Source: Bacteroidales bacterium
GTDB lineage: Bacteria; Bacteroidota; Bacteroidia; Bacteroidales; Bacteroidaceae
Length of the DNA: 61,429 bases
NCBI GenBank assembly: GCA_012517855.1
Contig: JAAYUD010000045.1
Span: forward strand, 1 to 61,429
Direction of reading: 5' to 3'
The notes beneath the pieces were generated by a model that was not told the DNA's origin, did not search any database, and saw nothing but the letters and a program-made list of their open reading frames with translations. Of this stretch, positions 52,287 to 61,398 are shown in pieces. How positions within the stretch are numbered: the first letter of the stretch is position 1; each line of letters starts with the position of its first letter. The position numbers and the translations under genes were made by a program.

Positions 52287-53108
52287 CTATTTAAGAATAC
52301 CGCAGAAATAAAATAAATCTTTGAATGCTGCGGAATCATCCACATAATCTTTCGGGAATATTCCATAGACTGAAGAGCCCGAACCGGACATAGAGGCATA
52401 AATGGCACCGCTTTGATATAGTCTTTCTTTAATATTAGCTATTTCTGGATGTTGTGGAAAAACACTTTGCTCAAAATCGTTTTGAAGATATTTCTTCCAT
52501 TGATTGATCGGTAGTGCTATTGTTTCTGCTAAATCATACTCTGGCGTATGCGGTTTAATTAAAGAGAATGCCTCTCGAGTTGAAACAAAAATATCAGGCT
52601 TTACGATAACAATCTTGTATCCATTGAGCGAAAGGTTGATTGGAGAAAAAATATTCCCGATACCTCGAGCCAACATGGGCGTGTTACGAACGAAAAAGGC
52701 ACAATCCGCTCCAAGTTGTGTGGCATAGTTTTCTAGTTGTACGGCTGACAATCCTAACTTGCAGTAGTCATTGACTAATTTGAGCATAAAGGTTGCATCT
52801 GATGATCCTCCGCCTAGTCCCGCACCCGACGGAATTTGTTTGTAGAGCGAAATATTAAGAGGCGGTAATGCAAAATCTTTTTGCAATACGCGGTATGCTT
52901 TCATCACTAGATTATCTTCAGTATTACATTCTACCGCATTGCCGAAAAGATGAAGAGTGCAGTCTGTCTGCGTCGAGCCCGGGACTATTTCGAGAGAATC
53001 TTCAAGAGGAATAGGGTAGAAGATGGTCTCTAGTTCGTGATAACCGTCGGGACGGCGAGATGTAACATATAAACCTAGGTTGATTTTACAGTTAGGAAAA
53101 GAAATCAT
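52287..53108 (-). CDS. ispE: 4-diphosphocytidyl-2-C-methyl-D-erythritol kinase IspE
   Basis: A 273-residue GHMP kinase of the MEP isoprenoid pathway, phosphorylating CDP-methylerythritol. The motifs are FPNCKINLGLYVTSRRPDGY at the N-terminus, the ATP-binding IPSGAGLGGGSSDATFMLKL and the third GHMP motif ASMSGSGSSVYGIF. It has a near-perfect promoter at 53136-53165 and is divergent from dnaB. Length is normal. Confidence 0.95.
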   Translation of the reverse strand: MISFPNCKINLGLYVTSRRPDGYHELETIFYPIPLEDSLEIVPGSTQTDCTLHLFGNAVECNTEDNLVMKAYRVLQKDFALPPLNISLYKQIPSGAGLGGGSSDATFMLKLVNDYCKLGLSAVQLENYATQLGADCAFFVRNTPMLARGIGNIFSPINLSLNGYKIVIVKPDIFVSTREAFSLIKPHTPEYDLAETIALPINQWKKYLQNDFEQSVFPQHPEIANIKERLYQSGAIYASMSGSGSSVYGIFPKDYVDDSAAFKDLFYFCGILK

Positions 53109-53135
53109 AAAGTAAATTGTTCATAATAAGTGGTA

Positions 53136-53165
53136 CAAAGTTAAAAAGTAATTGTGAAAAATCAA
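53136..53165 (-). promoter_or_regulatory. Promoter of ispE
   Basis: On the reverse strand TTG (53163-53165), 19 nt, TAACTTTG (53136-53143). The leader is about 20 nt. The divergent dnaB has a -7 element, TATCTTTG, at 53187-53194. Confidence 0.7.
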
Positions 53166-53217
53166 GGGAAAAAGGAAATAGAAAATTATCTTTGCAATAA
53201 ATTTGATATAATATAAA

Positions 53218-54786
53218 ATGGAAGAAAAGAAGAGATATCCTTCAACGCGTGGAAAGAAAGTTTCGGAAGGACAACCGGTGAGCGATTATGGGCGTTTGCA
53301 ACCTCAGGCTGTAGATTTGGAAGAGGCTGTGCTCGGAGCGCTGATGATAGAAAAAGATGCTTTTTCGCAAGTCAGTGAAATACTCCGCCCAGAGTCATTT
53401 TATGAGCATCGTAATCAATTAATATTTAAGGCCATTTCTGATTTGGCTCTGAAAGAAAAGCCTGTTGATATTCTGACGGTGAAAGAACAACTGGAAAAGA
53501 ATGATGAACTTGAAGAAGTGGGTGGCCCTTTCTATATCACCGAATTGAGTAGCCGTGTAGCTTCGTCTGCCCATATAGAGTACCATGCTCAGATTATAGC
53601 TCAGAAATATTTGGCACGCCAATTGATCTCTTATACCAGCGGCATTCAGTCCAAGGCTTTTGACACGACCCTTGATGTGGATGACTTAATGCAGGAAGCG
53701 GAGGGTAAACTCTTTGAAATTGCTCAGAAGAATTTAAAGCAAGACTATACTCAAATCAATCCGGTCATCGAAGAAGCTTATGAACAGCTCCGAAAGGCAG
53801 CAGCTCGTACAGATGGTTTGAGTGGTTTGGAATCGGGGTTTCATGACTTGGATCAGATAACGGCCGGATGGCAAAAGTCCGATCTGATTATTATTGCTGC
53901 TCGTCCAGCCATGGGTAAAACTGCATTTGCATTGTCAATGGCTCGAAACATAGCGGTTGATTACCGTAAACCTTGTGCTTTGTTCTCTCTTGAGATGAGT
54001 AATGTGCAGTTAGTAAACCGTTTGATATCTAATGTTTGTGAAATACCGGGTGAAAAAATCAGAAGCGGTCAAATGGCCGATTACGAATGGGCTCAATTGG
54101 ATAGTAAATTGAAGAATTTGATAGATGCGCCTCTCTTTGTCGACGAAACGCCGGGTCTGTCTATCTTTGAATTCCGAACCAAAGCTCGTCGATTGGTTAG
54201 GGAACATCATGTAGAGTGTATAATAGTCGACTATTTGCAATTGATGACCGCCAGCGGAATGGGCTTTAACCGTCAGGAAGAGGTCAGCACTATCTCTCGT
54301 TCGCTCAAAGGACTTGCCAAGGAATTGAAGATTCCTATCATCGCGCTTTCTCAGGTTAATCGTGATGTAGAGAAGCGTACCGATCCATCGCGTCCCGAAA
54401 GTGCTGCAGAAAGTAAGCGCCCACAATTGAGTGACTTACGTGAATCGGGAGCTATTGAGCAGGATGCCGATATCGTTATCTTCATTCACCGTCCCGAATA
54501 TTATAGAATCTACGAAGATCGCAATGGAAATGATCTTCGAGGTATGGCCGAGATAATTATAGCCAAACACCGTAATGGTAAGACCGGTGATGTATTGCTT
54601 CGATTCAAGAATGACTTTGCCAAATTCCAGAATCCCAATGATGATGTCATTCCGATGCCTGGTGATGAAAATGCTAATATATTAGGCTCGAAGATGAATG
54701 AATCGAATTATAGCGAGAGTGAACCTAAAGGTGATTCTGTTAATCCATTCGTGGGACTGGGCAACGAGCAGCCGATGCCTTTTTAA
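53218..54786 (+). CDS. dnaB: Replicative DNA helicase DnaB
   Basis: A 522-residue hexameric helicase that unwinds DNA ahead of the replisome. The N-terminal primase-interacting domain starts QPQAVDLEEAVLGALMIEKD. The RecA-like motor has Walker A IIAARPAMGKTAFALSMARN, Walker B VECIIVDYLQLM, ALSQVNRDVEKR and the arginine-finger region GAIEQDADIVIFIHRPEYY. No intein interrupts it. A 40-residue polar tail (ANILGSKMNESNYSESEPKG) is normal for Bacteroidetes. The promoter -7 element is at 53187-53194. Confidence 0.97.
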   Translation: MEEKKRYPSTRGKKVSEGQPVSDYGRLQPQAVDLEEAVLGALMIEKDAFSQVSEILRPESFYEHRNQLIFKAISDLALKEKPVDILTVKEQLEKNDELEEVGGPFYITELSSRVASSAHIEYHAQIIAQKYLARQLISYTSGIQSKAFDTTLDVDDLMQEAEGKLFEIAQKNLKQDYTQINPVIEEAYEQLRKAAARTDGLSGLESGFHDLDQITAGWQKSDLIIIAARPAMGKTAFALSMARNIAVDYRKPCALFSLEMSNVQLVNRLISNVCEIPGEKIRSGQMADYEWAQLDSKLKNLIDAPLFVDETPGLSIFEFRTKARRLVREHHVECIIVDYLQLMTASGMGFNRQEEVSTISRSLKGLAKELKIPIIALSQVNRDVEKRTDPSRPESAAESKRPQLSDLRESGAIEQDADIVIFIHRPEYYRIYEDRNGNDLRGMAEIIIAKHRNGKTGDVLLRFKNDFAKFQNPNDDVIPMPGDENANILGSKMNESNYSESEPKGDSVNPFVGLGNEQPMPF

Positions 54787-54920
54787 TAGGAGATGAAGCA
54801 CTTTTATATTTAGGGAAAACCCTACCCTAGAATAGGATATTTTTCTTTTTTGAGTGCGTTGAAGTTACTAGTTTTGTAACGTGAAAAATAAGAATGTATA
54901 ACTAATAAAAAATAAATGGT

Positions 54921-56324
54921 ATGAAAAAGATTGTTTTTCTAATGATGCTTCTGGGGTTTCTTCCACTCAGCATGATGGCACAAAATGAAGACGACCTTTA
55001 TTTTGTCCCTTCTAAAGACAAAACGGCACCGACTGAGACAAATTCTAAATCGACCGTGAAAACCGTTAAGCGTAATAAGCCGACGACGGTTGTGGTTACT
55101 ACTTCGCAAAATAATCCGACAACGGTTATTGTGCGTAGAAGTAATAATGCTGGTACTCGAAATGTAGATGAATACAATCGTCGTTACAGTTCAACTGATA
55201 ATGTCAATTATTCTGATGCTAATGGTACGTATGATAATGGAAATGCTGCCGTGAGCGACACATTGTATATTGACGATAACAATGCTAATAGTCCACAGAA
55301 CCGTAATGGCCATTCTTCTGTCTACGATCAAGATTTAGATGGTAATTGGGTAAATGGTTTTGATGGAACCGACGACGATTACGAATATGCTACCCGCCTT
55401 ATTCGTTTCCGCAATCCTCGTTTTGCTATAAGTATTTCGAGCCCTTATTATTGGGATATTGTTTACGGATTGAATTCGTGGGATTGGAACGTTTATGACG
55501 ATGGAATGTATGCGTATGCTTTTCCTACTTTCTCTAATAGATTATGGTGGGATTGGCGCTTTAATTCCTATGGTTGGGGCTTCGGTTGGAATTATGGCTG
55601 GGGCTATGGCTATAGTCCTTATTACTCGTATTGGGGTGGTGGATATCCATACTATGGCGGTTGGTACGGCCATGGATGGGATGGCGGTTATTACGCACAT
55701 CGTGGCGGCTGGTATTCCTCTCGTTGGGATGACGGCCATCATTTGGCAGGCGTAACTTATCGCAACAACCGATATTCAAACTATGGAGGTAATACTTATA
55801 CGCGTGGTGGTAATTATGGATCTTCCAATTATGGGGGTAACTTTAATGGTACTTCATCTAGAAGATATATCAATGAAGCTAACATGCAAGGCGGCGATCC
55901 GGTACGCAATTCTACCATGAATTCTCGTCGGGTTATAGGAACACGCCAAGGAGAGACCATTCGTACCGATGCTTCTTCTTCACGCCGCGATAGTTATGAC
56001 CGTCCAAGTAGTACGCGGGCATACAATGGAACGATAGATGGAGGAGGCTATAGCAGCCGCAGAGGTAATGACGTAAGTGGATATAGCAATAACGGTGTGT
56101 ACACTCGTTCTTTCAATCAAAGTGAGCCCCGTCGTTCTTATACTCCATTTAACAATAATAATGGATATAGTAGCCGTCGTTCTTATACTCCATCCAATAA
56201 TTCTAGATCTTATTCTCCTAGCCGTTCATATAATAGTGTAAGCCGTCCTTCTCCTTCTGTCAGCAGAGGTAGTTTTTCAGGCGGTGGTAATCGAGGCGGC
56301 GGTGGACATAGCAGTCGTAGATAA
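54921..56324 (+). CDS. Exported Gly/Tyr/Trp- and Ser/Arg-rich low-complexity protein
   Basis: The 467-residue protein has a signal peptide ([18 protein letters not shown]) and a Thr/Lys/Asn-rich linker. A more ordered segment follows ([20 protein letters not shown], about 155-200). Next is a Gly/Tyr/Trp repeat region ([20 protein letters not shown]) and a C-terminal half rich in SSRR, SYTP and NNNG words, ending GGGGHSSRR. It resembles a Bacteroidetes exported family with no known role. It may act as a flexible surface or envelope polymer. A -7 element, TAGTTTTG, is at 54879-54886. The FadL-like gene follows after 70 bp and could share the transcript. Confidence 0.7.
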   Translation: MKKIVFLMMLLGFLPLSMMAQNEDDLYFVPSKDKTAPTETNSKSTVKTVKRNKPTTVVVTTSQNNPTTVIVRRSNNAGTRNVDEYNRRYSSTDNVNYSDANGTYDNGNAAVSDTLYIDDNNANSPQNRNGHSSVYDQDLDGNWVNGFDGTDDDYEYATRLIRFRNPRFAISISSPYYWDIVYGLNSWDWNVYDDGMYAYAFPTFSNRLWWDWRFNSYGWGFGWNYGWGYGYSPYYSYWGGGYPYYGGWYGHGWDGGYYAHRGGWYSSRWDDGHHLAGVTYRNNRYSNYGGNTYTRGGNYGSSNYGGNFNGTSSRRYINEANMQGGDPVRNSTMNSRRVIGTRQGETIRTDASSSRRDSYDRPSSTRAYNGTIDGGGYSSRRGNDVSGYSNNGVYTRSFNQSEPRRSYTPFNNNNGYSSRRSYTPSNNSRSYSPSRSYNSVSRPSPSVSRGSFSGGGNRGGGGHSSRR

Positions 56325-56394
56325 GAATGATGAAATGGCTTAAAAGCGAACTATTATATTTATATATATCATTTAATTTATTGAGAATATAACA

Positions 56395-58032
56395 ATGAAA
56401 AAGATATGTGTTTTGGTTGCTGGCCTAGCGCTTGGCAGCATGGCGGTGAACGCTCAAACGTTGTACGATGCCAACAATATTATGCAAACTTATCTGAATG
56501 GAACAGCTCGTTTTGTCGGCATGGGAGGTGCAATGGGTGCTTTGGGTGGAGATATATCGACTACCTCTACAAACCCTGCAGGTATTGGATTGTATCGTAG
56601 CAATGATGCCATGATAACTTTTGGATTGCAGAATACATCCGTGAATTCGAATTCTTTTGGAGCTAATTTAAGTAAGGATCGAACGATTGCAACAATTGAT
56701 AATGCCGGAGTGGTATTTTCCAATAAAACAGGTAACGGAGGAGGTCTACGTTTTATGAACTTTGCTATCAATTATCGTCGCTCCAATTCTTTTAATAGGG
56801 AAATGCTTGCTACTGGTAGCTTTAATGCTTCACTTGGAGATCAAGTATCTACAATGGTAAACAAGGCTGGGGCTAATGTGAGTGAATTGCAAGATAATAA
56901 TGCTTACTTCAACACCAATATTCCTTGGCTCGGACCGTTGGCATTTAATGCTTATTTGATAAGTCCTTCTTATTCGACGGACGGTAAGGGGAATACCACT
57001 TTTAACGGATTTAATCCTTATTACACTGACGACTATTATAATAGTGGATCTTATGTAAATAATCAGTATTTGTCGCGAGAGAAAGGTGGTATTGACAACT
57101 TCGATTTTAATATGGCTTTCAATTTTAACGATCGCTTTTATGTGGGTGGTACCATTGGATTGTATGATATAAGCTACAAACGTAACACTGCTTACTATGA
57201 AGAGTTTTGGGCAAACTCTACTGATCAGAAAGATGATGGACATTATACTTTAAATAATTATTATAATGTAGATGGTTCGGGTGTGGATTTCAAATTAGGT
57301 TTTATTCTTCGACCTATCGAGTCCTCTCCTTTTCGTATGGGCTTTGCAATACATACTCCCACTTATTATAATCTAACTGAACATCAGATTGCTTATTTGG
57401 ATTATAGTATGTACGATTCGGGAGCTCAAAAAATGAAAGATGGAACTTCTTGTCCTTACGATGCCAACGGTAGTGATATGGAAAGTGAAACTAAATATCG
57501 TATTCTGACGCCATGGAAATTTGATTTCAGCATGGGATATACGATAAATCAGTTTGCAGCTTTAGATGCCGAATATGAATATGCCGATTATTCGTCAGCA
57601 AAGTTGAAAGACGATAATGATGACAATATGGAATATGAGAATAGTTATATAAGTGGTATGTTAAAAGGGGTTCATACTTTCCGTGTCGGTGGAGAATTCA
57701 AGGTACTTCCGGAGTTGTCATTTCGGTTAGGATACAATTTTGTTAGTGGGTCGACCAAAGAATATGCCAGCAAGGTCTTAGCAAATAATGCTCTTCGTAC
57801 GGATGCTGAATATTTAAATACGAAGAATCTGTATAACTTGACTGCAGGACTTGGATACCATGCCGGTTCGTTCTACTGCGATATGGCTTATGTTTACACT
57901 CATCTCAACGGGGACTTCTATCCTTTCAATGTTCAGAATGTTGCTTACACGCAAGCCAGTCAGAATATTTCAAAGAATAGAATAACGAATGAGAGAAATC
58001 GTTTCATCGTTACATTGGGATATAGATTCTAA
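56395..58032 (+). CDS. Outer membrane protein, OmpP1/FadL/TodX-like family
   Basis: A 545-residue outer membrane beta-barrel with a signal peptide (KICVLVAGLALGSMAVNA). The plug region is ARFVGMGGAMGALGGDISTT then STNPAGIGLYRSNDA, characteristic of FadL/TodX transporters of hydrophobic molecules. Many aromatic-edged strands follow, and the C-terminus is a terminal strand ending TLGYRF. Homologues are often labelled hemin receptor, which the sequence does not support. The gene follows the low-complexity exported protein by 70 bp and ends at a strong terminator. Confidence 0.85.
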   Translation: MKKICVLVAGLALGSMAVNAQTLYDANNIMQTYLNGTARFVGMGGAMGALGGDISTTSTNPAGIGLYRSNDAMITFGLQNTSVNSNSFGANLSKDRTIATIDNAGVVFSNKTGNGGGLRFMNFAINYRRSNSFNREMLATGSFNASLGDQVSTMVNKAGANVSELQDNNAYFNTNIPWLGPLAFNAYLISPSYSTDGKGNTTFNGFNPYYTDDYYNSGSYVNNQYLSREKGGIDNFDFNMAFNFNDRFYVGGTIGLYDISYKRNTAYYEEFWANSTDQKDDGHYTLNNYYNVDGSGVDFKLGFILRPIESSPFRMGFAIHTPTYYNLTEHQIAYLDYSMYDSGAQKMKDGTSCPYDANGSDMESETKYRILTPWKFDFSMGYTINQFAALDAEYEYADYSSAKLKDDNDDNMEYENSYISGMLKGVHTFRVGGEFKVLPELSFRLGYNFVSGSTKEYASKVLANNALRTDAEYLNTKNLYNLTAGLGYHAGSFYCDMAYVYTHLNGDFYPFNVQNVAYTQASQNISKNRITNERNRFIVTLGYRF

Positions 58033-58056
58033 TAACCTCTTTAATAACACAAAAAA

Positions 58057-58085
58057 GGCAACTCGTAAAAGAGTTGCCTTTTTTG
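58057..58085 (+). terminator. Bidirectional terminator
   Basis: GGCAACTC and GAGTTGCC form an 8-bp stem with loop GTAAAA, followed by TTTTTT and preceded by AAAAAA. It can serve both the FadL-like gene and the convergent cytolysin-like gene. Confidence 0.9.
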
Positions 58086-58202
58086 TGTTATTATATCGTT
58101 GATGTGAGGATCTTTGAATTGAATCATCTGGCTAGTGGCATTTAACTCAATGTTGATTTTCAATATTTTGTAGATTTGTCATATAGAGGCTAATAAATAT
58201 GT

Positions 58203-59177
58203 TTATTCTCTCTCTGGAACAAAAACAGAGTTGTCTTTTACTCGATATCCTTTGCATAATATAGGATATCCATATTGTTTTCCTTTTTCAAACGGATCTT
58301 CTACAAAGGCTTTTAAATCCGTGAAAGAGTCTTTTATTATACCCTCTTGACTTATATCTGATACTGTTAATAATGAAATTTGAGATTTATTTAAAACTCC
58401 TTCCGGTTTCTCAAATGCATCGACAAAAGAGCTTTTGAAAGCATTTAACACATCCTGGAATCGGTGATCGCTTGCAATTATAAAATAAGCACTGGCGCCA
58501 TAGGTCAATTCACGGATATAAACTAAATTATCTATATTGGAAGGTGTCTCGGCGAATAGGCCTTTACTTGGTATATCCATCGATACAGAGAAGCCTTTAA
58601 AGACAATCTCTCCAAGCGATAGGCTCTTGACATGTTCCATTTTTAATGTCTGTCTACATAATTGTTCTAGTGCCTTGGCAAATCTCTTATTGTCTGGAAA
58701 TAATTTTTCCACATAAGATAAGGAGCCTAAATTCGCAAGTCTAAATTTATAGGGTCGCGAAGGATTCTTAAAACTTTTATACTCATCAGATTTTAGTGCT
58801 TCCTTCAATACTTTTAAGTATTCAACTCCCTGTGGCATATCCATATTTCCAATATATGGATCAGGGAAATTAAAAAACAAATATGCTGAATTTTTTCTGG
58901 CTGTAACTTCTCGGTCGAAAGAGTTGGCAAATGAGCTCTCTGGGAAAGTCGCTCCCACGAAAATGTAAGGAGGATCTGATAAAGCCGACCAATTTCTCAC
59001 TCCTAAATATTTAATGCCGATATTTATACCATCCGAAGTAGGGAATTCGTTATTAATAATATTTTCCCAAATTGGGACAAAATCATCAGAGTGTATATCT
59101 GTAGGATCACTCTTATTGCATGATATTAAAGACAATAAACTTATAAGAACGACATAATGTGATTTGAGATATTTCAT
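58203..59177 (-). CDS. Lipoprotein related to cholesterol-dependent cytolysins (domains 1-3, no domain 4)
   Basis: A 324-residue protein with lipoprotein signal LISLLSLISC (Cys20). Its C-terminal half follows thiol-activated cytolysins closely. GFSVSMDIPS (195-204) corresponds to YYTVSVDAPS of perfringolysin O. VYIRELTYGASAYFI (219-233) corresponds to YVSNVAYGRTIYVKL, and DVLNAFKSSF to DVQAAFKALL. IIKDSFTDLKAFVED and YPILCKGYRVKDNSVF (304-319) correspond to VTKDFDEIRKVIKD and YPISYTSVFLKDNSVA. The N-terminal IFVGATF and AYLFFNFPDP fit GALVLAD and PLTLSVDLPG. The protein ends where the membrane-binding Ig-like domain 4 would begin. The Gly-Gly pair of the pore-forming hinge is replaced by Val-Ser-Asp. 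It may be a CDC-like pore former, a partner subunit or a decoy. The gene is AT-rich and isolated. Confidence 0.75.
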   Translation of the reverse strand: MKYLKSHYVVLISLLSLISCNKSDPTDIHSDDFVPIWENIINNEFPTSDGINIGIKYLGVRNWSALSDPPYIFVGATFPESSFANSFDREVTARKNSAYLFFNFPDPYIGNMDMPQGVEYLKVLKEALKSDEYKSFKNPSRPYKFRLANLGSLSYVEKLFPDNKRFAKALEQLCRQTLKMEHVKSLSLGEIVFKGFSVSMDIPSKGLFAETPSNIDNLVYIRELTYGASAYFIIASDHRFQDVLNAFKSSFVDAFEKPEGVLNKSQISLLTVSDISQEGIIKDSFTDLKAFVEDPFEKGKQYGYPILCKGYRVKDNSVFVPERE

Positions 59178-59389
59178 GTTTTATTAAAATAAATATTAAT
59201 AGTTAGATGTTTTAAAAGTAGCCCTTTGAAGATAATTCTTATGCTGTGATATTATCTCTTTTTATATAAAGCTATTTGATAGATAAATTTTATCAAATGT
59301 CAAAATATGCAGCAAGCATCAATTCTTGTTATTATAACTTTAAGTGAAAAATATCTAATTCTATTATAGAATTTGTAATTTATCAATAC

Positions 59390-59527
59390 TTAGAAATTAT
59401 ATTCTACAAATCCTATCATGAAAAATATATACAAATTGATAAGAGAAGAAAACATAATTAAAAACAAGTTGCGATTCAGAAAATTAATTGTAAAAGAAAC
59501 TTTTTGATTAGAACAATACTTTTTCAT
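59390..59527 (-). CDS. Possible small hydrophobic protein in the cytolysin-like gene leader
   Basis: A 45-codon ORF (MKKYCSNQKVSFTINFLNRN, then a hydrophobic stretch LFLIMFSSLINLYIFFMIGF) lies between the promoter at 59587-59618 and the cytolysin-like gene, about 210 nt upstream of the latter. It has the form of a signal-like N-terminus or a single membrane helix. It could be a real small membrane protein, the decayed start of a lost outer-membrane gene, or chance in AT-rich DNA. Confidence 0.3.
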   Translation of the reverse strand: MKKYCSNQKVSFTINFLNRNLFLIMFSSLINLYIFFMIGFVEYNF

Positions 59528-59586
59528 AATATTCTAGTTGTTAGTTAATAGCAAAACGATTTTTTTATAAAAAACTTATATCAATG

Positions 59587-59618
59587 CAAAATTAATAACT
59601 TCTTTATAAAAAAGCAAA
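59587..59618 (-). promoter_or_regulatory. Probable promoter of the cytolysin-like transcription unit
   Basis: On the reverse strand TTTG (59615-59618), 20 nt, TAATTTTG (59587-59594). The start near 59581 would give a leader of about 400 nt that includes the 45-codon ORF. Confidence 0.5.
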
Positions 59619-59779
59619 CAAAAGTAGAATAAAAAATATATGTATTCAAAAATAATGGAGAACTCCGTTATATACATAATAAGTAAAATAACATTAATAA
59701 GTGTTTAGTAGACTCTCTTGCTTTGTTTTAAATTCAAACAAAAGAGAGAATTTAGAGTTTTGCTTTTAGCCAAATATAC

Positions 59780-59797
59780 TTGAGTTCGAGATAAGAA
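59780..59797 (+). repeat. Short dispersed motif TTGAGTTCGAGATAAGAA
   Basis: Second copy of the 18-nt word found at 21624-21641. Confidence 0.45.
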
Positions 59798-60178
59798 ATC
59801 AAAAGGAGGCGAGTTTATTTGTCTTGACAGCTTCATCTTTTAGGTTTCGCAAAAAAAAGTTTTGAAACTCTATCCGTCATGTTATCTCATTGGTTATGAG
59901 TTATATGTACAGGCGTGGCTTGTTTATGGAACCTCAAAATGGCGTTATCTTGCTTACTGTTAGTGTGTTATGAAATACGGATCGGGCGCTTCGTCTATCA
60001 ACCGATTAAGCCATTACTCGGTATCTGCGGCGTGGGCACCGTGTAGAAGCTCCTTTGCTTACTGCTTCTACGTGGAAGTGCTCCGGTTCTTTTTCTCTGC
60101 AAGAAGGTGTTTTGTACACATCTTATTGAATCATAGTTGTGGTATTTAAACTATTTCTGCCGGCTCATTAGGATTTTA

Positions 60179-60266
60179 TCGTTCCACATATGTGATTCGA
60201 TCAACTCACATATATGGAACGATCGAATCACAATTGTGAGTTGATCGAATCACATATATGGAACGA
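60179..60266. repeat. Long inverted repeat (32-bp arms, one mismatch)
   Basis: Arms 60179-60210 (starting TCGTTCCACATATGTGATTC) and 60235-60266. The 24-nt centre contains ATATGGAACGATCGAATCAC, so the unit CACATATATGGAACGA/TCGAATCACA occurs three times in alternating orientation. A T-run follows (CACTTTTTT). Confidence 0.8.
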
Positions 60267-60500
60267 CACTTTTTTCAGGATTAAGATATAAAGTCTTTCT
60301 TATATGAGCCAACTTTCATCCGTATGTTTTACAGACTTCTCCCTTACAAAAAAGGTCTTATAAAGCGTTTAAAAGCCTTTTGGATAAAGCATTATGGCTT
60401 TCGTTGCAACAGCATAACAGGGACGTACGAATGTAGAACGCACAAATTGGAACATGATTTTGTTGGAATAGATCGCCGCAGTCGCAACGATATATCTGAG

Positions 60501-60518
60501 TTCTTATCCCGAACTCAA
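60501..60518 (-). repeat. Short dispersed motif, inverted copy
   Basis: Reverse strand reads TTGAGTTCGGGATAAGAA, matching 21624-21641 and 59780-59797. With its flank it forms GAGTTC..GAACTC. Confidence 0.45.
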
Positions 60519-60717
60519 ATAAATATATAAATCGCTTTTTATTTAGTTACAATCGTTCGTTAAGTCCCTGTTTAAAATTTGCAATAATCTTTTTAGCTAG
60601 TTTCTGCATCAGCTGAATAGCTACTTTCTTCGAAGTGGTTAAACCAAAAGAAGGTGTACCAAACAGATTTAATGGAAAACTAGCGGTAATATGCAGCACA
60701 AAAGTGTTCTCTTTCCG

Positions 60718-61055
60718 AAGCGTATTTCATGGTGAATATTTTCTGAAATTCTGATACTTTCTTATCCTAATATCCGCGACAGGCCCCTGTAGGGCACTAT
60801 TTTTGCTATCGTTTCAACGCTCGAATGTAATTCGAATTAGGACAGGCATAAGTATATTGTACGCAAATCGTTGATATACAGCTACAAAATCATAAGGACG
60901 AAAATAAATGTTTATAAGTATAAACTTTTGGTTTCGTCCATACGAATTTTTATGTTCGTCCTTATCATTTTTCGAAGACACAGGGTCGATTGAGTCAATT
61001 AATAAGTACCACTTCGGCATGGTTAAAATAGTATCAGTATCGCTCCCAATATTTA
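60718..61055 (+). repeat. Long dispersed repeat, family D, copy 2
   Basis: Aligns with 34185-34525. The 28-bp hairpin of that copy is here reduced to imperfect pairing (CATAAGGACGAAAATAAATG against TTTCGTCCATACG), with several paired changes. Confidence 0.7.
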
Positions 61056-61140
61056 CCTTCCGAAATGTTCAAGATATGGCATTCACATCACTATTCTATA
61101 TCAATGCCATCTTGCATCAATGAGAATGTGTATCTCGGGC

Positions 61141-61398
61141 TCATCAGTAAAAATTGGAAGGCTAAGTGACAGGAGGCATTCAATGGATAGAATACACTCG
61201 TTTATATACAAAATGCTCCTCAGCTATCTGTAGCCCATCGTTTAGACTTGTTCTAAGCAGAGGTCCGCTGAAAATAAGGAGTCTACAGTATACTCTAGAG
61301 CCGATTTTAGGACCTTTTTTCGCTGGCGTTGTATACGGTGTATCGTTAACCTGCTGTATGGCAGCGCCGTATGGTGTCATACGGAGGTGGCAAAGGTT
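61141..61398 (+). repeat. Long dispersed repeat, family C, copy 2
   Basis: Aligns with 15478-15875, best over 61220-61398 (CTTTTTTCGCTGGCGTTGTA, GTATGGTGTCATACGGAGGT, GGCAAAGGTT). It is shorter than copy 1 between TCAGTAAAA and the conserved 3' part. Confidence 0.65.

Noticed and set aside
56395-58032. Hemin receptor as the name of the FadL-like protein
   Set aside because: There is no TonB box, plug domain or heme-binding motif. The sequence pattern is that of OmpP1/FadL/TodX proteins.
59418-59507. A 29-codon plus-strand ORF starting MKNIYKLIREENIIKNKLRF as a peptide precursor
   Set aside because: It lies antisense to the cytolysin-like leader in very AT-rich DNA, with no maturation genes, promoter or recognisable leader motif nearby.
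60324-60530. A 68-codon ORF in the right-hand island
   Set aside because: No recognisable domain, no promoter element, and its end lies in the dispersed 18-nt motif.
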